DNA of 64,000 nt from the NCBI GenBank assembly GCA_024638505.1, contig JAHEKE010000005.1, positions 29,810-93,809 on the forward strand, in the 5' to 3' direction. Below are positions 58,613 through 64,000 of the stretch, piece after piece. The stretch comes from Gammaproteobacteria bacterium. Lineage in GTDB: Bacteria; Pseudomonadota; Gammaproteobacteria; Arenicellales; JAANXG01. Below the pieces are notes generated by a model. The model had not been told where the DNA came from, made no database searches, and saw only the letters and a list, made by a program, of their open reading frames with translations. The translations under genes were made by a program, and so were the position numbers. Position 1 is the first letter of the stretch. Every line of letters begins with the position of its first letter.

Positions 58613-58929
58613 GCCCGAAAGATCGCCGCATAAGAAATAAGACTGACGACTCCTTCTACTTTGAATTCGAGAGAAGATCAATCCAGGCTTGGCCCGGGGA
58701 GACAGTGGCCGGAGCGCTGATAGCCAATGGCGACTTTGACTTACGCAGCGCGGAAGATACCAGCTCTCGGGGTGTGCTTTGCTCAATCGGCGTATGCTGG
58801 GAATGCCGCTGCATAATTGACGGGCAACCAAACCGTCGGGCGTGTATGACTGAAGCAAAGCCTGGAATGGTGGTACGCCGGCAGCAAGGCCTGAGCCCGG
58901 ACCGCGCGGCTGCCAGCCAGAAGCAATGA
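58609..58929 (+). CDS. Small [2Fe-2S] subunit of a three-part amine/amino-acid dehydrogenase
   Basis: A 106-residue ferredoxin-like protein starting at GTG 58609. The 2Fe-2S ligands are C58, C63, C66 and C79 (C-x4-C-x2-C-x12-C) in GVLCSIGVCWECRCI. Proteins of this size correspond to the gamma or HcnA-like subunit of hydrogen cyanide synthase, octopine/nopaline oxidase and related heterotrimers. The FAD-containing partners follow directly. Confidence 0.88.
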   Translation: MSPKDRRIRNKTDDSFYFEFERRSIQAWPGETVAGALIANGDFDLRSAEDTSSRGVLCSIGVCWECRCIIDGQPNRRACMTEAKPGMVVRRQQGLSPDRAAASQKQ

Positions 58930-58966
58930 TCGAATTCCATCCAAACACGCCGTGCGAGCAGTACTG

Positions 58967-60358
58967 ATGTCGCCACATGTTGTGATCGTGGGATGCGGTC
59001 CGACGGGAATGAATGCCGCTGTTGAGGCTGAGCGCCGAGGCTGCAAGGTTACTTTGATAGACGAGGGGTCTAGACCGGGAGGCCAGATATTCCGGCAGAG
59101 TTCAATCGGTTCCGAGTTGCGCATTGGTTTACCCGCCGAGTTGAAGCGCAAAGCCGAGTTGCTGCATCGTTTCGATGCAGTGGCGGAGCGCATCGACTAC
59201 CGTGTGAATCACACTGCGTATGCTGCGTTCGCCGGGCCGGAACTGCATATCTCCAGCGGCCAAAGCTCCGCCATACTCAAACCCGATGTTGTGTTGCTGG
59301 CTACGGGGGTCTGTGAGCGCGCTATCCCTTTTCCAGGCTGGACTCTCCCCGGTGTGGTTTACGCGGGTGGCGCGCAGGCTCTGTTAAAAACCCAGGGTAT
59401 CAGGATAGGCGAAAGAGTCGTTGTCGCGGGAGCAGGGCCCTTACCCCTCGCCGTAGCGGCCCAGCTCAGCATGGCCGGCGCGCGCGTGGTGAGCGTGGCG
59501 CTACTGCACCCGCTGCGCAGCATCCTGTCTCATCCGTATGCGTTATGGGCGGGACGGAAAGTCGTGCAGGAGGGCTGGCAATACGTCAACATCCTGCGGC
59601 GGAACGGGGTGAAGATTCTGTCCAGATACGTACCCTTACGCGCTGACGGTGAAGACCACATCGATTCAATCCAGCTGAGCCAGCACGATGGAACCGGCAG
59701 GGCCGTTGCCGGAACGGAGATCAGGATTGGGTGTGACGTCCTCGCAATCAACTATGGATTTACCGTGCATAGTGAACTGGCTGCCATGGCGGGTACCGAT
59801 TTGCAGTATCGTGCGGAGAGGGGCGGCTGGCTGCCCGTTGTGGATCGTTACTGCAGGACATCAGTACCAGGTATTTTAGCGGCCGGTGACGGCGCGGGAC
59901 TGCGGGGTGCTTGGGTAGCGCAGGCTGAGGGTCGTATAGCCGGTGCAGTGGCTGCGGGTTGTTACGATCAGAGTAAGCTTAGTCGAATCGAGCTGGAACT
60001 GGCGGACAGTTTCCGTCAGCGTAAAATACACGAATCGTTCCAAAATGCGGTGCAAGAATCCTTGCATCTTCCTGCGGGCGTTTGGAGCTGGGCCGACGAG
60101 GGCACAATTGTGTGTCGATGTGAATGCGTCAGCAAGAAACGAATTGAGATGGCGGTTGAGGACGGCCACACCAGCCTCAACGGCATCAAGCGCAACACCC
60201 GAGCAGGGATGGGCTGGTGCGGTGGACGCATGTGCTTGCAGAACGTCGCTGCCTGTGCCGGTTTACGCAGTCTCCCGCTCGATTATCAACCCGTCACGCC
60301 CCGGCCACTCGCCCGCCCTGTTGCTTTAGCCGCCCTGCGGGAACAGCAGCCATTGTGA
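58967..60358 (+). CDS. FAD/NAD(P)-binding subunit with BFD-like Fe-S domain (HcnB/OoxA-like)
   Basis: 463 residues from ATG 58967 (a GTG five codons upstream is possible). VVIVGCGPTGMNAAVEAERRGCKVTLIDEG is the FAD loop; RPGGQIFRQ, GVCERAIPFPGWTLPGV and VVVAGAGPLPLAVAAQL (second nucleotide site) follow. The C-terminal BFD-like [2Fe-2S] ligands are C383, C385, C418 and C423, in CRCEC and GWCGGRMC. The stop overlaps the DAO-subunit start (GTGA). It shuttles electrons inside the enzyme complex. Confidence 0.9.
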   Translation: MSPHVVIVGCGPTGMNAAVEAERRGCKVTLIDEGSRPGGQIFRQSSIGSELRIGLPAELKRKAELLHRFDAVAERIDYRVNHTAYAAFAGPELHISSGQSSAILKPDVVLLATGVCERAIPFPGWTLPGVVYAGGAQALLKTQGIRIGERVVVAGAGPLPLAVAAQLSMAGARVVSVALLHPLRSILSHPYALWAGRKVVQEGWQYVNILRRNGVKILSRYVPLRADGEDHIDSIQLSQHDGTGRAVAGTEIRIGCDVLAINYGFTVHSELAAMAGTDLQYRAERGGWLPVVDRYCRTSVPGILAAGDGAGLRGAWVAQAEGRIAGAVAAGCYDQSKLSRIELELADSFRQRKIHESFQNAVQESLHLPAGVWSWADEGTIVCRCECVSKKRIEMAVEDGHTSLNGIKRNTRAGMGWCGGRMCLQNVAACAGLRSLPLDYQPVTPRPLARPVALAALREQQPL

Positions 60359-61497
60359 TCCGAACTACTGACGTGGTGATCGTAGGGGCAGGCCCTTATG
60401 GCTTGTCCTGTGCGTGGTGGACCGCATGCGCCAATCCGGGAATATCGATCACCGTGTTGGATGAGGGAGATTTTGCCTGCGGTGGTATCGGCCGAAATGC
60501 TGCCAGCATGCGCATGCAGTGGGGACTGGAGCTCAACATTAAACTGTGCAAGGAGAGTATCGCCTTCTTTGAGGAAGCGGACCGTCATCTGGATTATCCA
60601 CGTGGCATTGATCTGAAACAGGCGGGTTATTTGCTGCTGGCTCACGATGAAGCAGCGCTCACCCAGTTCAAAACTAACCACGAGCTGCACAAAAAGCATG
60701 GTGTGCCCAGCGAAATCCTCAGCGCAGAGGAGTGTGTAAAAATGGTCCCGCTGCTCAACGCCGAAGCGTTGCTTGGCGGTTCATTCTGTCACAAAGATGG
60801 CAATGCCTCCCCCTTCTTGTGGCTGGATGCGCTGTATCGTGCCGCGCGCCGTTACAATGTCAAGATATGTATGGCCACGCGGGCAGAGCGCATTGTGCCC
60901 CAGGGGAATCACTTACTTGTTGTTACAAACCAGCAGCAAGAGATATCGGCGGCCAAGGTGTTGCTATGTACCGACTGGGCGGCACCACAGCTGTTACAAA
61001 CAATTGGGCTGGATTTGCCGATCACGGCCATGCCTAAGCAGGGCCTGGTGACCGAGGCCTGGCCCGCGATTCTGGATCCTGTAATCATTTCCTTTAAGCA
61101 CGATTTCGCTGTCAGTCAGGTGATGCGCGGCAACATCCTCGCGGTCGTTGCGCAGGACCGGCCCGACGGAAGTGATGTGCGGACCACAACGGACTATCTA
61201 TCTTTTGCTGCCAGGCAGGTGCTCGATTGCCTGCCGGGGCTGGCTGACATCAGAGTTCTGCGAACCTGGGGAGGTGTGATCAGTAAGACGCCGGATATGC
61301 AGGCCGTTCTTGGGCCGACCGAAGTACCCGGGCTTTACATTGCGGTGTCGGCATACAAGGGTTTCATGACTTCCCCAGCTGTGGGTAGGATTATGTCTGA
61401 AGCCATGTTTGCAGATAGCGTTCATCCCGATGCGGCGCCATTTGGCGCAGATCGATTTAAAACGGGTGAATTGATTCCCGAACCGATGACGGTTTAG
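60355..61497 (+). CDS. FAD-dependent oxidoreductase (DAO), catalytic subunit
   Basis: 380 residues from the GTG at 60355, overlapping the previous stop by 4 bp; an upstream frame to 60217 lies in the preceding gene and is not real. [19 protein letters not shown] is the FAD loop; GIGRNAASMRMQWGLE, and the late GPTEVPGLYIAVSAYKGFMTSPAVGRI block, fit DAO-type sarcosine/proline/opine oxidising subunits. It would oxidise a secondary amine, such as an N-methyl amino acid, with the two Fe-S/FAD partners. Confidence 0.9.
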   Translation: MIRTTDVVIVGAGPYGLSCAWWTACANPGISITVLDEGDFACGGIGRNAASMRMQWGLELNIKLCKESIAFFEEADRHLDYPRGIDLKQAGYLLLAHDEAALTQFKTNHELHKKHGVPSEILSAEECVKMVPLLNAEALLGGSFCHKDGNASPFLWLDALYRAARRYNVKICMATRAERIVPQGNHLLVVTNQQQEISAAKVLLCTDWAAPQLLQTIGLDLPITAMPKQGLVTEAWPAILDPVIISFKHDFAVSQVMRGNILAVVAQDRPDGSDVRTTTDYLSFAARQVLDCLPGLADIRVLRTWGGVISKTPDMQAVLGPTEVPGLYIAVSAYKGFMTSPAVGRIMSEAMFADSVHPDAAPFGADRFKTGELIPEPMTV

Positions 61498-61538
61498 TCA
61501 AACAGATTGTGCACGGTCATAGAGCGGTCAAAATAAAC

Positions 61539-62003
61539 ATGCTGTTTGCGCATCAAACCTGCACCCGTTGGTTGCGCCGGGTTGCTAGCGTGCGGGCAAT
61601 TTTAGTTGTTTTCAGCCTTGTCCTGCCGCTCCTGCAAAGCTGCGCCTTCTTGGCCAGCAGCAAACGCATTGTCCCTCCACCCGCAATCACGCTGGAAGAC
61701 TTTAATCCTGCCGGAGTGTGGCTATACGAAGATAAGTTTGTAACGGGTGAAGCAAAATTGGATGAGTACGGTAACGGCAGGTACCCATGGAAGAAAGGAT
61801 ACTTTATTACTGCAACCTGGGAAGGTGGGGTGTGGAGAGGCACCTGGCATCAACCCGGTAACGATCGGGAAGGAGGATTTGAGTTGCGGCTGTCGCAGGA
61901 TTTAAGGTATGCCGAGGGTCGTTGGTGGTATTCTCGAATCGGCACTGATATCTCACCACAGAAGCGGGGAGGAAAATTCAGCATGACTCGAGTATCACCT
62001 TGA
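61539..62003 (+). CDS. Probable lipoprotein of unknown function
   Basis: About 154 residues from ATG 61539 (an alternative start is at 61509). A basic N-terminus and hydrophobic helix (about 19-34) end in lipobox LLQSC, with C35 as lipidated residue. The mature part contains GVWLYEDKFV, a short GTWHQPGN segment and a RWWYSRIGTD block, all-beta in look. I do not recognise the family. It lies between the catabolic operon and the YbaK gene. Confidence 0.65.
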   Translation: MLFAHQTCTRWLRRVASVRAILVVFSLVLPLLQSCAFLASSKRIVPPPAITLEDFNPAGVWLYEDKFVTGEAKLDEYGNGRYPWKKGYFITATWEGGVWRGTWHQPGNDREGGFELRLSQDLRYAEGRWWYSRIGTDISPQKRGGKFSMTRVSP

Positions 62004-62021
62004 CCCGGCACAAACTGATCT

Positions 62022-62552
62022 ATGGCTGACAATTCCCCACTTGCTGCGCAGGACCTGTTCGACCGGCTGGACGAGATGGGCATAGCACACAGCACCATTG
62101 AGCATCCTCCGCTGTTCACCGTTGAGCAATCCAAACAGCTGCGCGGGGATTTGCCCGGCGCCCACAGTAAGAACCTGTTTTTAAAGAACAAGAAAGGACA
62201 GATGTGGCTGGTTACCTGCCTCGAACACAGACGGTTCGATTTGAAGGCCTTCAGGCGGCGAATTGCCTCCAGCGCTCTGTCATTCTGCAGTCCTGAGCGC
62301 CTGCTGCGGCATCTCGGGGTCGTCCCCGGCGCGGTCACGCCGTTTGCCGTCATCAATGACCATGATTTGGTCGTACAGGTGGTGTTGGATCGCGCGCTGC
62401 TGGACATGAACCCGCTCAATTTCCATCCGCTGGACAATAGCAAAACCACTGCTATCGCGCCCGGCGATCTACTCGCATTTCTCGCAGCAACGCAGCATCC
62501 ACCGCAGATCGTTGAGTTTGAATTTGAGCAGGAGTTGACGGGCGGTGGCTAG
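62022..62552 (+). CDS. YbaK/ProX-type aminoacyl-tRNA deacylase
   Basis: A 176-residue YbaK-domain protein. TIEHPPLFTVEQSKQLRGDLPGAHSKNLFLKNKKGQMWLV matches the prolyl-tRNA editing (ProX/PrdX) group, with the conserved Lys in SKNLFLK; LGVVPGAVTPFAVINDHDL is the later motif. It clears mischarged Ala-tRNA(Pro) or similar in the cytoplasm. The stop lies 8 bp inside the following SDR gene. Confidence 0.9.
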   Translation: MADNSPLAAQDLFDRLDEMGIAHSTIEHPPLFTVEQSKQLRGDLPGAHSKNLFLKNKKGQMWLVTCLEHRRFDLKAFRRRIASSALSFCSPERLLRHLGVVPGAVTPFAVINDHDLVVQVVLDRALLDMNPLNFHPLDNSKTTAIAPGDLLAFLAATQHPPQIVEFEFEQELTGGG

Positions 62553-63306
62553 CGATGGTTCGTTTCTGTCCGGCAAAGTTGCGCTAGTAACCGGCGCCAC
62601 CCGGGGGATTGGTTTGTCGATAGCAAAGGTGTTGATTGCGTCGGGTTGCCGAGTGTTATGCTGCGGTCGCGACGCGACGTTGTTGCATCAGATAACCGGC
62701 GACTTGGGCGACAGTGCCTACCCTCTGCCCCTGGATGTAGCGCAAACTGATAGCTGCAAAAATTTTATGCGCCACATACCGCGCGAGCTTAAGCTGATCC
62801 GTATACTGGTTAATAACGCCGGGCATGACGTGGGCGGACGCAGGTTATTCTATCAGGGCCAAAGTGAAGAATGGGACGCGATTATTGAAACTAACGTGAA
62901 GGGCCTGATGCGCATCACCCACGCCGTGCTGCCCGGCATGCTGCAGAAAAATGAGGGACACATTGTCAATATTGGCTCGGTGGCCGGCATCTACAGCTAC
63001 CGTTCAGGCGCCGCTTATAATGCCTCGAAGTTTGCCGTGCATGGGTTTAGCGAAGCGCTGCGAAAAGATCTCGATCATACAAACCTGCGCGTGACGGAAA
63101 TTATGCCGGGTTTAGTAAAGACTGATTTTGCGCGTAATCGTAACCGAGGGGATCAGCAGGCGGCGGAGAAGTTCTATAGCAGTTTTCCGGTGCAGCTGTC
63201 GGCGGAAGACGTTGCGAGAGCAGTTTTTTATGCGCTGGTACAACCACCGCACGTAAACGTATCTCAGTTAATGATAGAACCGGTTCAAGCAAAACACTAC
63301 GCTTAG
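62545..63306 (+). CDS. Short-chain dehydrogenase (YdfG-like)
   Basis: A 253-residue SDR that starts at GTG 62545, overlapping the YbaK stop. TGATRGIGLSIAK is the NADP loop with a following Arg (CCGRDA) favouring NADP; NNAGHDVGGRRLF, SVAGIYSYRSGAAYNASKFAVHGFSEALR hold the active-site Ser-Tyr-Lys. It resembles 3-hydroxy acid dehydrogenase YdfG. Substrate unknown. Confidence 0.88.
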   Translation: MASDGSFLSGKVALVTGATRGIGLSIAKVLIASGCRVLCCGRDATLLHQITGDLGDSAYPLPLDVAQTDSCKNFMRHIPRELKLIRILVNNAGHDVGGRRLFYQGQSEEWDAIIETNVKGLMRITHAVLPGMLQKNEGHIVNIGSVAGIYSYRSGAAYNASKFAVHGFSEALRKDLDHTNLRVTEIMPGLVKTDFARNRNRGDQQAAEKFYSSFPVQLSAEDVARAVFYALVQPPHVNVSQLMIEPVQAKHYA

Positions 63307-63398
63307 CCAGTGCGGTTCGCTGAAACAAATCGGCACCGGCGATAGCAGAGCAGCGCAGAAAATAGCTGCAGATGGGTGACTGAAAAGCATTACAGAAT

Positions 63399-63830
63399 AT
63401 GTCGAAACAGGAAACAAAGGCTGACTTCAAGCATTTTCTTACCATCCCGACCCGGTGGATGGACAATGATATATATGGACACGTCAACAATGTGATCTAC
63501 TATTCTTACATCGATACGGTGGCCAATGAATACCTTATCCATCACGGCGGATTGGACATTCATCATGATTCAGTCATTGCTGTCGCGGTTGAGAGTCAGT
63601 GTAAATACTTCCGCCCTATTGTTTTTCCGGATAGTATCGAGGCTGGCCTGCGGGTGGGCCATCTGGGCAATACCAGCGTGCGCTATGAAATTGGTTTGTT
63701 CAACGCGTGCGAAGATACGCTGTGTGCTAGTGCATATTTTGTGCATGTGTTTGTGCGAAGAGAAAGCTATAAACCAGTGCCTATACCAGGCAAACTGAGG
63801 CGGGCGCTAAGCAAAATCTCGATCGCCTGA
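63399..63830 (+). CDS. Acyl-CoA thioesterase, 4HBT/YbgC-type hotdog
   Basis: A 143-residue hotdog protein. TRWMDNDIYGHVNNVIYYSYIDTVANEYL is the 4-hydroxybenzoyl-CoA thioesterase active-site segment with the catalytic Asp (in WMDND) and helix. It hydrolyses an acyl-CoA thioester, a common partner of beta-oxidation clusters. Followed by 58 bp and the polyphosphate kinase gene. Confidence 0.9.
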   Translation: MSKQETKADFKHFLTIPTRWMDNDIYGHVNNVIYYSYIDTVANEYLIHHGGLDIHHDSVIAVAVESQCKYFRPIVFPDSIEAGLRVGHLGNTSVRYEIGLFNACEDTLCASAYFVHVFVRRESYKPVPIPGKLRRALSKISIA

Positions 63831-63888
63831 TTTACACAGCAGCGCACGCTGGCTTTTTTAGGTCCGCGCATTAAACCACGGGGAAGAA

Positions 63889-64000
63889 ATGAGTAAGAAA
63901 AAAGAGGCATCCGGAGCACAAATCAAGGGTGGGCAAAAAAAGCCTAAGCTCAGCCGTAAGGTCTATGAAAAGGAGCTGTTCAAGCTGCAAGTAGAGCTGT
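63889..64000 (+). CDS. Polyphosphate kinase 2 family, 3' partial
   Basis: Only the first 37 codons are inside the window, starting at ATG 63889 behind a GGGGAAG site. A Lys-rich start then PKLSRKVYEKELFKLQVEL, the usual N-terminal helix of PPK2 enzymes that interconvert polyphosphate and nucleotides. The catalytic part lies outside the window. Confidence 0.75.
   Translation, partial: MSKKKEASGAQIKGGQKKPKLSRKVYEKELFKLQVEL

Noticed and set aside
58283..58978. Minus-strand 231-codon frame across gntR and the 2Fe-2S gene
   Set aside because: It lies opposite well-supported motifs (FCD domain and iron-sulfur cysteines), so it is a shadow.
60217..60354. Upstream extension of the DAO gene
   Set aside because: It is inside the end of the preceding FAD gene in another frame; the GTG at 60355 directly precedes the FAD loop.

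Overview
The window looks like chromosomal DNA of a free-living, probably marine, heterotrophic gammaproteobacterium. Base composition is moderate, genes are densely packed on both strands, and I saw no tRNA, rRNA, CRISPR array, transposase or phage gene. The YhcB/ZapG (DUF1043) gene at 29.1 kb belongs to a family essentially restricted to Gammaproteobacteria. Several start-stop overlaps of the ATGA/GTGA type mark translationally coupled operons. The genome is rich in acyl-CoA enzymes, as in oligotrophic marine Gammaproteobacteria; I cannot name the genus.

Layout. (1) 0-5 kb: the end of an outer-membrane barrel gene, a PhyH dioxygenase coupled to a methyltransferase-like gene, a possible barrel-gene remnant, a concentrative nucleoside transporter and a HIT protein. 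(2) 5-16 kb: acyl-CoA metabolism, with an acrylyl-CoA reductase-like MDR enzyme, acetoacetyl-CoA synthetase, a CaiB/BaiF CoA-transferase, EtfBA and a large acyl-CoA dehydrogenase, then a DsbA-like isomerase, a thioesterase, a haloacid dehalogenase and a 2-hydroxyacid dehydrogenase. (3) 16-25 kb: hydroxyacid-oxoacid transhydrogenase behind a small DUF1289 gene, a CoA-binding protein, two O-acetylhomoserine sulfhydrylase paralogues, DAHP synthase, a nitroreductase, an isopropylmalate/citramalate synthase-like enzyme and a hydrolase. (4) 25-35 kb: ETF-ubiquinone oxidoreductase, thioesterase, SDR, DUF2889, ZapG, two AMP-forming acyl-CoA synthetases, an enoyl-CoA hydratase and an FMN split-barrel protein. 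EtfAB, the dehydrogenase and ETF-QO together form a complete route for electrons from acyl-CoA oxidation to quinone. (5) 35-39 kb: a slipin/NfeD membrane protease operon and an alkaline-phosphatase-fold phosphodiesterase.

(6) 39-50.4 kb is the most unusual part. A minus-strand set (a large ABC exporter with a degenerate, expanded ATPase domain, a PqqD-like protein and an HprK-like P-loop kinase) faces a plus-strand operon (two glycosyltransferases, a histidine phosphatase, a class III nucleotide cyclase with SRPBCC and zinc-ribbon regions). Converging on the cyclase are an HD-domain protein, a cyclic-nucleotide-binding protein and a COG4671 glycosyltransferase. I infer a cell-surface glycan or glycoconjugate system with its own cyclic-nucleotide signalling. 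No RiPP precursor or maturase was found.

(7) 50.5-61.5 kb is a catabolic island: an ornithine-cyclodeaminase-family gene diverges from hyuA-hyuB-mttB-like-SDR-gntR-[2Fe-2S]-FAD/BFD-DAO. Three GTRTAC boxes lie just before hyuA, a likely operator for the island's own GntR regulator. The content suggests breakdown of an N-methylated or cyclic-amide compound; the substrate cannot be read from sequence, and no corrinoid protein accompanies the MttB homologue. (8) 61.5-64 kb: a lipoprotein, a YbaK-type tRNA editing protein, an SDR, a hotdog thioesterase and the first 37 codons of a PPK2 polyphosphate kinase.
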